Made by a program: the position numbers and the translations under genes | Shown here: positions 15,787-25,749 of the stretch, one piece after another | How positions within the stretch are numbered: the stretch's first letter is position 1 | Layout of the letters: the number at the start of each line of letters is the position of its first letter | Notes under the pieces: generated by a model | Database searches by the model: none | Seen by the model: only the letters and a program-made list of their open reading frames with translations | What the model was told of the DNA's origin: nothing | Assembly (NCBI GenBank): GCA_046349635.1 | Contig: JAXMBX010000020.1 | Coordinates: 17,736 to 81,735 of the forward strand | From: JAXMBX01 sp046349635 | GTDB taxonomy: Bacteria; Planctomycetota; Planctomycetia; Planctomycetales; Planctomycetaceae | Direction: 5' to 3' | DNA length: 64,000 bases

Positions 15787-17541
15787 ATGACACACAACGG
15801 CACGTCACAGGCGGTTCAAAAGTTGCGCAGCGCGGAATGGTTCGCCGGACGGGAAGAACTGGCGTTCCAACATCGGGCCGCACTCCGCTCGATGGGTTTC
15901 GATCCGAAGTATTACCAGGGGCAGCCGGTCATCGGGATCGCCAACAGTTGGAGCGAACTCAACAACTGCAACATGAATCTCCGCTCCCTCGCCGAAGCGG
16001 TGAAACGGGGTGTCATCGCCGCCGGGGGTCTGCCGCTGGAATTCGGCACGATCTCGCTGGGGGAAGAGTTCATGAAACCCTCCGCCATGCTGTATCGCAA
16101 TCTGATGGCGATGGAGCTGGAGGAAACGCTCCGCTCCAATCCCATTGACGGCGTCGTGATGCTTTGCAACTGCGACAAAACGACCCCCGCGCAACTCATG
16201 GGAGCCGCCAGTGCGAATCTTCCCGCGATTCAATTCAACGGCGGACCGCGCAGTAATGGGGCCTGGAAAGGGACCATGATCGGCGCGGGGACCGATCTCT
16301 GGAAATACTGGGATGACGTCCGATCAGGGAAACTTTCTCTGGACGACTGGCGCGAACTGGAAGCGAGCTACGGCTGCAGTGCCGGGGCCTGCAACACCAT
16401 GGGGACCGCCTCCACAATGACCTCCCTCTCCGAAGCGCTGGGAATGATGCTCCCAGGCGTCGCCGCGCTCCCCGCCTACGATTCCCGCCGGATTGTCGCC
16501 GCCGAGGCGACCGGACGGCGGATCGTCGAGATGGTGAAAGAGAACCTCACCCCCGCTCAGATCCTCACGAACAAAGCCTTCGACAATGCGATCCGGACGC
16601 TGCTCGCACTGGGAGGATCCACCAATGGGGTCGTCCATCTGCTGGCGATTGCCGGGCGCCGCAATCTGGGTGTCACCCTGCAGCGCTTTGACGAACTCGC
16701 CCGAGAAACCCCCTGGCTGGTGAATCTCAGCCCCTCCGGAAAATTCCTGATGGATGAATTCTTCGCCGCCGGAGGAGTGCCCGCATTGCAGGGAGAACTG
16801 AAGTCCCTGTTGCACCTCGACGCCATGACCGTCTCCGGCAGAACGCTGGGAGAAAACATCAAGGGGGGACGCTCGCTGAACAAGGAAGTGATCCGGACCG
16901 CCACAGAACCACTCAGTCCGCAGGGGGCGATTGCCGTCGTATCCGGAAATCTGGCGCCCCAGGGAGGAGTGATCAAGATCTCCGCCGCATCTCCCCACCT
17001 GATGCAGCACCGCGGCAAGGCGATCGTCTTCAAGGACTACGATGACATGCTCAATCGGGTGAATGATCCCGCTCTCCCCGTCACGGCCGACAGCGTCCTG
17101 GTCCTGCAGAATGCCGGCCCCAAGGGTGTTCCCGGTTTTCCCGAGTGGGGGATGATTCCGGTCCCCACCAAGCTCCTGGAGCAGGGGATCACTGACATCG
17201 TTCGTCTGAGCGACTCCCGCATGAGCGGCACCAGCTATGGAACCGTGGTCCTGCACATCGCCCCCGAAGCGGCTGCCGGTGGACCACTCGCTCTCGTGCG
17301 GGATGGAGATGAAATTCTGCTCGACGTCTCCACGCGCAAGCTGGAATTGCTCGTCTCCGCAACCGAACTGGCCACCCGCAAGCAAGCCTGGAACCCCCAG
17401 CCGACAAAGCATCTCCGCGGCTATCCGCGGATGTACATCGAACACGTCCTGCAGGCGGACGAAGGGTGCGACTTCGATTTCCTGCGGCCCCGCAGCGACG
17501 CCGAACTGGAATTCATTCCGCCCAAAGTCGGCCGGTCCTGA
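15787..17541 (+). CDS. IlvD/Edd family sugar-acid dehydratase
   Basis: A protein of 584 residues. Iron-sulfur cluster cysteines are visible at Cys61 (ELNNCNMNL), Cys129 (LCNCDKTTPAQ, with the catalytic Lys131 next to it), and Cys202 (YGCSAGACNTMGTASTM). The N terminus (RSAEWFAGREELAFQHRAAL) and the LPAIQFNGGPRSNG segment look closer to the arabinonate/gluconate-type sugar-acid dehydratases than to valine-pathway IlvD. It probably dehydrates an aldonic acid to a 2-keto-3-deoxy acid, though dihydroxy-acid dehydratase cannot be excluded by eye. It is a cytosolic enzyme with its own promoter region, and converges on purD 41 bp away. Confidence 0.9.
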   Translation: MTHNGTSQAVQKLRSAEWFAGREELAFQHRAALRSMGFDPKYYQGQPVIGIANSWSELNNCNMNLRSLAEAVKRGVIAAGGLPLEFGTISLGEEFMKPSAMLYRNLMAMELEETLRSNPIDGVVMLCNCDKTTPAQLMGAASANLPAIQFNGGPRSNGAWKGTMIGAGTDLWKYWDDVRSGKLSLDDWRELEASYGCSAGACNTMGTASTMTSLSEALGMMLPGVAALPAYDSRRIVAAEATGRRIVEMVKENLTPAQILTNKAFDNAIRTLLALGGSTNGVVHLLAIAGRRNLGVTLQRFDELARETPWLVNLSPSGKFLMDEFFAAGGVPALQGELKSLLHLDAMTVSGRTLGENIKGGRSLNKEVIRTATEPLSPQGAIAVVSGNLAPQGGVIKISAASPHLMQHRGKAIVFKDYDDMLNRVNDPALPVTADSVLVLQNAGPKGVPGFPEWGMIPVPTKLLEQGITDIVRLSDSRMSGTSYGTVVLHIAPEAAAGGPLALVRDGDEILLDVSTRKLELLVSATELATRKQAWNPQPTKHLRGYPRMYIEHVLQADEGCDFDFLRPRSDAELEFIPPKVGRS

Positions 17542-17582
17542 AATCCGATCACGTCATATGAGCCAGCAAGCGGCGAAAACCA

Positions 17583-18875
17583 TCAGGTCGGGCGGGCGGT
17601 CAGGTTGCGCGCCTTGTCGGAGATGTCGTGCCGGCACCAGGCGCCGTCCCAGCGGATGCACTTCACCGCCTGGTAAGCCCGCAACTTCGCGTTCGCGATG
17701 GTATCTCCCACCGCGGTGACACCCAGGACACGGCCCCCATTGGTGACGGTGTTACCATTCTTCGTCGTGGTTCCCGCCTGGAACACCTTCGCATCTTCGA
17801 CCTTGGCCGCTTCATCGAGCCCCTTGATGGGGTGCCCCTTTTCGTAGTCGCCGGGATATCCCGCAGCGGCCATCACCACGCAGACCGCCGGACGCGGATC
17901 CCATTCCAGAGCGGGCAGCTTGTCGAGCCGACCTTCCGCCGCGGCCAGCAGCACCTGCGCCAGATCGGACTTCAGCCGCATCAAAATCGGCTGGGCCTCG
18001 GGATCACCAAACCGCACGTTGTATTCCAGAACTTTCGGCCCCTGGTTGGTGATCATCAACCCGGCGTACAGTATTCCCTTGAAAGGACGCTTGGCCCGCC
18101 GCATCGCATGGACCGTCGGCACCAGAATCAGCCGTTCGATCTGGCTCATCAGTTCCGGCGTGATCAGCGGGGCAGGGCTATAGGCCCCCATCCCACCCGT
18201 GTTCGGCCCCTTGTCATCGTCAAAAGCCGCCTTGTGATCCTGGGCCGTTTCCAGCGGGATAATCGTGCTTCCATCCACAAGTGCGAGGATACTCGCTTCC
18301 TGCCCATCCAATCGCTCTTCGATGACCACGCGATCACCCGCAGAACCGAATTCGCGCAACCGCATGATCCGGCGCACGGCCTCCAAAGCCTCGGCCCGGT
18401 TGGAGCAGACATACACCCCCTTGCCGGCCGCCAGACCATCGGCCTTCACCACCAGCGGAACTTCTTCCCGGTCATTCAAATAGGCTTCCGCTTCGTCGGC
18501 GTGCCGAAAGACAGCAAATTCCGCCGTCGGAATTGCGGCCTGCCGCATCAGTTCCTTGCAGAAGACCTTGCTCCCTTCCAGCTCCGCAGCCCCCTTACTG
18601 GGCCCGAAGACCTTCAGCCCCGCCTTCTCCATGGCATCGGTCAAGCCGGCCACCAGGGGAGCTTCCGGACCAATCACGACCAGACCGATCTTCTCCGTCT
18701 GAGCAAATTTGACGAGCCGCTGCACGTCATCCGCGGGGATATCGACGTTCGTCGCTTCCAACGCTGTTCCCGCATTTCCAGGGGCGCAGAACACCGCTTT
18801 GACCGAGGGGGATTGTTTCAGTTTCCAGACCAGGGCGTGTTCCCGCCCTCCCTGACCGACGACCAGAATTTTCAT
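17583..18875 (-). CDS. purD: Phosphoribosylamine--glycine ligase
   Basis: A protein of 430 residues, the usual length. PurD forms glycinamide ribonucleotide from phosphoribosylamine, glycine and ATP in purine synthesis. It starts with the family N terminus (MKILVVGQGGREHALVWKL). It carries the ATP-grasp loop (LVVKADGLAAGKGVYVC), the GPNTGGMGAYSPAPLITPEL motif, and VLEYNVRFGDPEAQPILMRL in the metal/ATP site. The C-terminal domain ends in GGRVLGVTAVGDTIANA. All key segments are intact. No other pur gene is nearby, so it is transcribed alone on the minus strand. Confidence 0.98.
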   Translation of the reverse strand: MKILVVGQGGREHALVWKLKQSPSVKAVFCAPGNAGTALEATNVDIPADDVQRLVKFAQTEKIGLVVIGPEAPLVAGLTDAMEKAGLKVFGPSKGAAELEGSKVFCKELMRQAAIPTAEFAVFRHADEAEAYLNDREEVPLVVKADGLAAGKGVYVCSNRAEALEAVRRIMRLREFGSAGDRVVIEERLDGQEASILALVDGSTIIPLETAQDHKAAFDDDKGPNTGGMGAYSPAPLITPELMSQIERLILVPTVHAMRRAKRPFKGILYAGLMITNQGPKVLEYNVRFGDPEAQPILMRLKSDLAQVLLAAAEGRLDKLPALEWDPRPAVCVVMAAAGYPGDYEKGHPIKGLDEAAKVEDAKVFQAGTTTKNGNTVTNGGRVLGVTAVGDTIANAKLRAYQAVKCIRWDGAWCRHDISDKARNLTARPT

Positions 18876-19227
18876 TCGTACTCCGAACCTTTATCGAACA
18901 GGCCGTCTCACGAAACGTGACGCGAGGAGACGAGCCAAAAAAATTAAAGCAGCCTGACTCACAGAAAACTGCCGCTGCGAATCGAAATTTTTTCGTCTTA
19001 ATGCGAAATAATAGATTCCCAGTATAACGAACCGGTAATCTCACGAGCAGTCTGCGGGAAGAGTAGTTTTGTGTTTGTGGGGTTCACTTTACAGCCGCCG
19101 CTTTCCCGTCGGACCTGTGATAACAATTTCGTAACACTCCAACTTCCTGGAGATCAGGGGGCGGCGCTGCAATTCGGGAGAGCGCGGCATTCCAAATCCT
19201 CGCCAACCCACAGGAAATCCAACTCGA

Positions 19228-19255
19228 TTGAAGATTTTCCTGCAGGGTTTATACT
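19228..19255 (+). promoter_or_regulatory. Candidate sigma-70-type promoter for asd
   Basis: TTGAAG (19228-19233) and TATACT (19250-19255) are separated by 16 bp, about 100 bp before the asd start. This is the only signal recognised in the 480-bp space between purD and asd. Confidence 0.45.
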
Positions 19256-19355
19256 TATAGATTCCCTGAAAACTCTGTCGTAATTGGAGTTGCGACAAAT
19301 TCAACCCCTACAAACTCGATTTCTTTAACCTAACAATCTGCGAGGAGCGTCTGTC

Positions 19356-20363
<1,008 letters not shown>

Positions 20364-20432
20364 CCCGCGCTGACCGCTGCCTCTGTATCAACTTCAAAAT
20401 CTACTCCTTTGAGTGAGTCTCCGAGCAACGTC

Positions 20433-21704
20433 ATGGATCATTTTCACTATCAGAACGGCGAGTTGTATTGCGAAGAGGTTCCCGTCCGCCAACTGGCGGA
20501 TACGTACGGCACTCCTCTCTGGATCTATTCCCAGAAGACCCTGCTGCATCACCTGCAGCAGATTCAATCCGCCTTTGCGGAACTGGACCCCGTGATCTGC
20601 TACTCGGTGAAAGCGAATTCCAGCCTCGGCATCCTGAAGGTGATGAAGGACGCGGGGAGCAGCTTCGACGTCGTCTCGGGGGGAGAACTCTTCCGCGTCA
20701 AGCAGGCGGGAGCGGATACCAGCAAGGTGGTCTTCGCCGGCGTCGGCAAAACGGACGAAGAAATCCGCGCCGCTCTCGAAAATCACATCCTGATGTTCAA
20801 TGTCGAGAGTGAAGCGGAACTGGACGCCATCGCGCAAGTCGCCTCTTCCATGAATGTCGTAGCCCCGGTCGCATTGCGGCTGAATCCCGACATTGATGCC
20901 AAGACTCACGCCAAGACAACCACCGGCAAGAAGGGGAACAAGTTCGGCATGGACATCGAGCGGGCCAACGAACTCGCCGACAAGGTCCTGCGCACTCCGT
21001 CGCTGGCCCTCAAGGGAATCCACATGCATCTGGGTTCTCCGATCCTCACCACTGACCCCTATGCCGCCGCCGTCACCAAGGGGGGAGAGGTCATCCAATC
21101 CCTCCGCGCCAAGGGGCACGACATAGGCTGGCTCAACCTGGGGGGTGGCTTCGGGATTAATTATCGCCAGCAGGAAGCACTCCCCGCCTCGGAATATGCC
21201 AAGGTCATCGTCCCTGGCGTCAAGGCGATGGGCTGCCGTCTCGCTCTCGAACCGGGGCGGTTCATTGTCGGCAACGCCGGCATCCTCGTCAGCCGGGTAA
21301 TCTTCACCAAGCGGGAAGGGGGGAAGCTGTTCGTCATTCAGGACGCCGCGATGAACGACCTCGTCCGCCCCGCGATGTACGACGCCTTCCACCGCATCTG
21401 GCCCGTGCAGCCCCGCGTTCCCGCTCCCGGGGACTACGAGGCCGACATCCCGGGCTGCGAACCGACCGACATCGTCGGGCCGGTGTGTGAATCGGGGGAT
21501 TGCATGGCCAAGGGACGCTCCCTGCCTCCCGTGGAACGGGGTGAACTGCTCAGCATCTTCTCGGCGGGAGCCTATGGAACCGCGATGAGCAGCAATTACA
21601 ATTCCCGCCCGCGCGGGGCCGAGGTCATCGTCAGCGGCTCCCAGGCGAAGCTCATTCGCCGCCGGGAAACCTATGAAGATCTGGTGGCCCCGGAACTGGT
21701 CTGA
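20433..21704 (+). CDS. lysA: Diaminopimelate decarboxylase
   Basis: A protein of 423 residues from ATG 20433; a TTG at 20409 would add eight residues. LysA removes the D-carboxylate of meso-diaminopimelate to give lysine, using PLP. The PLP-binding lysine is Lys60 in CYSVKANSSLG. The phosphate loop is LNLGGGFGINY, and LALEPGRFIVGNAG is the family C-terminal barrel motif. The substrate motif CESGDCMAKGR and the dimer-site Tyr region (FSAGAYGTAMSSNYNSRP) are also present. It forms an operon with asd and ends at a hairpin terminator at 21879. Confidence 0.98.
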   Translation: MDHFHYQNGELYCEEVPVRQLADTYGTPLWIYSQKTLLHHLQQIQSAFAELDPVICYSVKANSSLGILKVMKDAGSSFDVVSGGELFRVKQAGADTSKVVFAGVGKTDEEIRAALENHILMFNVESEAELDAIAQVASSMNVVAPVALRLNPDIDAKTHAKTTTGKKGNKFGMDIERANELADKVLRTPSLALKGIHMHLGSPILTTDPYAAAVTKGGEVIQSLRAKGHDIGWLNLGGGFGINYRQQEALPASEYAKVIVPGVKAMGCRLALEPGRFIVGNAGILVSRVIFTKREGGKLFVIQDAAMNDLVRPAMYDAFHRIWPVQPRVPAPGDYEADIPGCEPTDIVGPVCESGDCMAKGRSLPPVERGELLSIFSAGAYGTAMSSNYNSRPRGAEVIVSGSQAKLIRRRETYEDLVAPELV

Positions 21705-21878
21705 GCGAGACCTTTTCCCCACCTTCGTTGACTGCTGCAGTCCGAACCGTCCGCACCACGGTTACAATCAACTGGCCCAACCTCCGGGAAGAGTCGGAGC
21801 AGGGTTCCTTTCGATGAACTGAAAGGAAGCTCCGCGCGCCTTCCCCGGTGGGGAATTTCAGCCGCGGATTTCTTCCTC

Positions 21879-21903
21879 CAATCGTTAGAAAACGATTGTT
21901 TTA
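21879..21903 (+). terminator. Probable terminator downstream of lysA
   Basis: CAATCGTT / AACGATTG with a four-base loop is followed by TTTTA, 175 bp after lysA. A second small hairpin (TTCCCC-GGT-GGGGAA) precedes it at 21841-21855. Confidence 0.55.
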
Positions 21904-21996
21904 CGTAACTTTCCCGGCTTACGATGGAGAATCGTGGAGTGCGTTTTTTAGCCGCCTCCTGATTCGGCGATCCCTCTTTCAGGTCAGTCATTCTCC

Positions 21997-24345
21997 ATGC
22001 CCGCAATGAAGATCTTTACCCCGCTGGTCGCGCTCTGGTTCGGAATCCTGCTCCTGTCGGGGATGATCCCCTCGACACTCTTTGCCCAGGAGAAACCGGC
22101 GGAGACGGAAGCGGCCGACAAAGCCCCCCCGGCAGAGGCCCAGCCTGCGGCCGATGCCCCTCCTTCCGACGAAAAACCTGAGGGTGAAGAGGCCAAGCCC
22201 GTTCCCCTGAGCAAGACTCTCGTTTCACCTCTGACAAAAGTTCCCAAGACCCCCGCGGAACTGTTCGATGCCGTCATGCTGATGACCGATCTGGCTCGGC
22301 CTGATCTGGCCAAGGTCTACTTGAAGAAACTGCTGACGCTCCCGCCTAAGGATGAGGACATCCTGCAGCTTCGCCGGGAACTCGGCCCGACGATCTTCCT
22401 GAAGCTCGCCAATATCAAGGAACTGCAGCCCGAATCGATTGATCTGCTCAATCGCGTGAACAAAGTCATCGGCGATCACATGGCGAACCCCGCCACCTCC
22501 CGCCGCATGCTGGATGACCTGCGGGGATCCGCCGACGCACGCGATGCCGCATTCGTGGAACTCCGCGCCGCGGGAGAACTGACCGTCCCCGCCATCCTGG
22601 TCGAGTTGCAGGATCCCGCCGCCGCCGAGCTGCGCACCACCTTGACCGAACTCCTGGTGAAAATCGGCAAGCCTGCCGTCCCGCAATTAATCGCCGCGGT
22701 CGACACGCCCGATGAGGAACTGCGAGCCCGGGTGATTCGCATTCTGGGAGATATCGAAGATCCCCGCGCCACGCAGCACCTCTGGTATTTCGCCGTCGCC
22801 CCCCAGATGACTGAGGGAGTGCGGACCGCTGCACGCGCCGCGCTGACGAAACTCACCGGTCACGACGTCGCCCCCGAGATTCTCTCCGGGCAAGTCTCCG
22901 AAAAGCTGCGTGAACTGGCCCGGCTGTACTATCGCGGTCAACCGATCGCTCCCCCGGACCTGCAGGGAAAGGTCACGTTCTGGCTGTGGGACAAGGACCG
23001 CAAGACGGTCGTCGCACGGCGCATGGATCCGCATGAAGCCACGCAACTCTGGGCGCTCCGTTTCGCCCGCCGGTCGCTGGAGCTCTCCCCCAAGGATGAA
23101 GAAATTCAGACCGTCTTCCTGACCGGCGCATTGGGGTATGAAACCCATGAAAAAGAGGGGATCTGGATCACTCCGGAGAATCCCGGCAGCGCGTTTGAAC
23201 TGGCTGTCGCCGCCGGCCCCGAACTCATCTCCAAAGTGCTGGAAGTGGCGTTGGAAGACCGTCGTATGACCGCCGCCGTCGGTGCCCTGCGGGCCTTGGC
23301 CCGCAACGCCACAATGCAGCAATTACACGGGAGCGGCACCCACCTTGCCCCCATGGTCCGGGCGCTGGATGATCCTGACCTTCGCGTGCAATATGAAGCC
23401 GCCCAGGCGATCATCGCGATTCGCCCCAGTTCCGGGTTCCGGAATCACCAGCGGGTCATTGCGATTCTGGCCCGGTGCCTGACGGACAGCGTCGAGCCTC
23501 CCCGACAGGCGTTGGTCATTGACCCCAATACCAGCCGCGGCGTGGTCATCGCGGGCCTCGTGCAGGGGATCGGTTATCAATCCTCCCTCAGCCACAACGG
23601 CCGCGAAGGCTTCCGCCGTGCGAGTGAAGGCAATGCCCCCGACCTGATCATGGTGAACGCGCAAGTCGGGCAGTGGCCCTTGACCGAAACCATTGCCAAC
23701 TTCCGGGCCGATTCCCGCACCCGTCAGATGCCCATCGTGATCTTCGGCGATGAAAGCCTGAAAGCCAAATATGCCCTGCGGACCGCGCGCGATTCGAGGT
23801 TGTACGTCATCCGCGAACCCTACTCCGTCGCGGACCTCGAAAACAACGTCAAGGACTTTCTCGCCTCGCAAACCGTCACTCCTCTCAGTCCCGCGGAACG
23901 GCAACGGGAATCCAGGGGAGCCGCGGAAGCCCTCAACTTTGTCGTCCGCACACCTCTCGGGGAGATCTTCTCTCTGGCGGGAACCGAGCAATTGATCATT
24001 CAGGGAACGCGCAATCCCGCCCTGGTCTACGACCTGCTGGCCCCCCTGGCGACCTTCTCCACGGCTGATGCCCAGCAACGCCTGGCCGACATTGTGGTCG
24101 ATGAAAAAATCGACATGGCGGAACGCATTCAGGCAGCCCGTCTCCTCGCCACGCATGTGCAGAAAAACTCGCTGTTAATCACCGCCGATTCGGTGAACCG
24201 CCTCCGGACCCTGTGGCGAAGCGGCGATCCCGATTTGCGGACACCACTCGCGAGCCTGATCGGGGCCTTGAAGCCCAATTCGACCCTCATCGGGGAACAT
24301 CTGCTGCTCTATCGCCCGGAGATCAAACTCCCCAAAGCGGAGTGA
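21997..24345 (+). CDS. Exported HEAT-repeat protein with a degenerate receiver-like domain
   Basis: A protein of 782 residues; Met at 22006 is an alternative start. A signal peptide (LVALWFGILLLSGMIPSTLF) is followed by an acidic Ala/Pro/Glu-rich linker. Helical HEAT-type repeats come next (residues about 185-265: ELTVPAILVELQDPAAAELR, PAVPQLIAAVDTPDEELRAR, and more). A second helical block ends near residue 500. Residues about 510-625 look like a response-regulator receiver fold (GVVIAGLVQGIG, DLIMVNAQVGQWPLTETIAN, TRQMPIVIFGDESLKAKYAL, LYVIREPYSVADLENNVKDF). The phospho-acceptor Asp is replaced by Asn554, and the conserved Lys by Glu. It is therefore not a phosphorylated receiver. It probably acts as a binding module outside the cytoplasm. 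Confidence 0.88.
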   Translation: MPAMKIFTPLVALWFGILLLSGMIPSTLFAQEKPAETEAADKAPPAEAQPAADAPPSDEKPEGEEAKPVPLSKTLVSPLTKVPKTPAELFDAVMLMTDLARPDLAKVYLKKLLTLPPKDEDILQLRRELGPTIFLKLANIKELQPESIDLLNRVNKVIGDHMANPATSRRMLDDLRGSADARDAAFVELRAAGELTVPAILVELQDPAAAELRTTLTELLVKIGKPAVPQLIAAVDTPDEELRARVIRILGDIEDPRATQHLWYFAVAPQMTEGVRTAARAALTKLTGHDVAPEILSGQVSEKLRELARLYYRGQPIAPPDLQGKVTFWLWDKDRKTVVARRMDPHEATQLWALRFARRSLELSPKDEEIQTVFLTGALGYETHEKEGIWITPENPGSAFELAVAAGPELISKVLEVALEDRRMTAAVGALRALARNATMQQLHGSGTHLAPMVRALDDPDLRVQYEAAQAIIAIRPSSGFRNHQRVIAILARCLTDSVEPPRQALVIDPNTSRGVVIAGLVQGIGYQSSLSHNGREGFRRASEGNAPDLIMVNAQVGQWPLTETIANFRADSRTRQMPIVIFGDESLKAKYALRTARDSRLYVIREPYSVADLENNVKDFLASQTVTPLSPAERQRESRGAAEALNFVVRTPLGEIFSLAGTEQLIIQGTRNPALVYDLLAPLATFSTADAQQRLADIVVDEKIDMAERIQAARLLATHVQKNSLLITADSVNRLRTLWRSGDPDLRTPLASLIGALKPNSTLIGEHLLLYRPEIKLPKAE

Positions 24346-24493
24346 TTTTAGCGATTTGAGGGATCTTCCGGCCTTGCCGGACCTGATGGCAGTTCTGCAC
24401 CCGATTCTGACGTAATTCCTTCCGGTCGGTCGATCATTTCGTCCCTCGCTTTATTTCCTGACACACAAACTTCCCCTCCGCCCCAGAACCGCC

Positions 24494-24499
24494 TATAAT
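24494..24499 (+). promoter_or_regulatory. Candidate -10 box of the sigma-54 activator gene
   Basis: A perfect TATAAT (in GCCTATAATCACGG) lies 72 bp before the start codon. No clear -35 partner is present. Confidence 0.4.
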
Positions 24500-24570
24500 C
24501 ACGGCAGTGATCCCACAAAATGCACAAGGACCGGGCTGCGCCGCCTTGGTTCTCGAAATAGGGCGGGGGA

Positions 24571-25635
24571 ATGGCCAGTTATTCTCAGGGTGGAGCAGGG
24601 TCCGCAAAAGAAACAGAGATCTCAGGGGTCATCGGGAGCAGTTCCGCGATGCGGCAGGTCTATCTCATGACCCGCCAGGTCGCCCCCAGTTCGGCGACGG
24701 TCCTCCTGACGGGGGAGACCGGTACCGGCAAGGAACTGATCGCGCGGGCTCTCCATGAACTCAGCAGCCGGACCACCGGCCCGTTTATTCGCGTGAATTG
24801 CGGCGCCTTAAGCGAGAGCCTGCTGGAAAGCGAACTCTTCGGCCACGTCAAAGGGGCCTTCACCAGCGCCAACGAAAATCGAACCGGGCGTTTTGAAGCG
24901 GCCCACGGCGGAACCATCTTCCTCGATGAGATCAACTCCGTCAGCTTCAAGCTCCAGGTCAAACTACTCCGCGTCCTGCAGGAACAGGAATTCGAACGGG
25001 TCGGCGACACCAAGACGATCAAGGTCGATTGCCGCGTCGTCGCCGCCACCAACCGCGATCTGCTCGACGAAATCGCCGAAGGGCGCTTTCGCGAAGACCT
25101 CTATTATCGGCTGAATGTCGTCCCCATCGACCTCCCCCCGTTGCGCGAGCGGCGGGATGACATCCCGGCTTTGGTCAATTTCTTCGTCCAGCGGTATGCG
25201 GAGAAAAACCGCGTTCCGGTCCCCGTCATCTCGGATGACGTCATCGACACGTTCCAGAAGTACGTCTGGCCGGGCAACGTTCGGGAACTGCAGAACTACG
25301 TCGAACGGGCGATCGTGCTTTCCAACGCGGGGAAAATCACACCGGATCTCCTTCCCGCCCACGTCCGGGGGTTGACCCCCGTTCGTATTTCCCGTCACGG
25401 CCCGAAATCAATGGATTCCCTGTGTCGCGAACTTGTGGCGCTGGGGATTGCCTCAGCCCCCGATTCGGAGAATCTGTACGAGGGGGTCGTCTCCGTCGTC
25501 GAGAAAGAGCTGATCGACCAGGTGCTCCGTTCCTGCCAGGGGGTCCAGACCAAGGCTGCCACCCGCCTCGGGATCAACCGCAACACCTTGCATAAGAAAA
25601 TCAGCGATTATCAACTGGAATCCCGCCCGGAATAG
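24571..25635 (+). CDS. Sigma-54-dependent activator lacking a sensor domain
   Basis: A protein of 354 residues starting after a GC-rich GGGGGA ribosome-binding site. It consists of an AAA+ ATPase domain from about residue 19 and a C-terminal Fis-type helix-turn-helix (VVEKELIDQVLRSCQGVQTK then AATRLGINRNTLHKKI). Walker A is GETGTGKE (residues 48-55), Walker B is GGTIFLDEI (about 113-121), and the sensor/Arg-finger region is EGRFREDLYYRLNVVPIDLP. The sigma-54-contacting loop reads GAFTSA (residues 95-100) instead of the usual GAFTGA. No receiver, PAS or GAF domain precedes the ATPase, so regulation must come from expression level or a partner protein. Some enhancer-binding proteins with altered loops no longer need sigma-54. 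Confidence 0.93.
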   Translation: MASYSQGGAGSAKETEISGVIGSSSAMRQVYLMTRQVAPSSATVLLTGETGTGKELIARALHELSSRTTGPFIRVNCGALSESLLESELFGHVKGAFTSANENRTGRFEAAHGGTIFLDEINSVSFKLQVKLLRVLQEQEFERVGDTKTIKVDCRVVAATNRDLLDEIAEGRFREDLYYRLNVVPIDLPPLRERRDDIPALVNFFVQRYAEKNRVPVPVISDDVIDTFQKYVWPGNVRELQNYVERAIVLSNAGKITPDLLPAHVRGLTPVRISRHGPKSMDSLCRELVALGIASAPDSENLYEGVVSVVEKELIDQVLRSCQGVQTKAATRLGINRNTLHKKISDYQLESRPE

Positions 25636-25700
25636 GGCAGGGAAGACCCTGAATCTCGTTGGGAACCTGCTGCCGCAATTCCGCACCGTCCCTCGCGCGG

Positions 25701-25715
25701 ATATAATCGAGGGAA
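25701..25715 (+). promoter_or_regulatory. Candidate -10 region of the ccsA-hemA operon
   Basis: ATATAATCGAGGGAA includes a perfect TATAAT at 25702-25707, 43 bp before the ccsA-like start. It shares most positions with the site at 13661-13675. Confidence 0.45.
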
Positions 25716-25749
25716 TTCCACAGTATGAATCGCGGTTGAGGCGTGCGGG

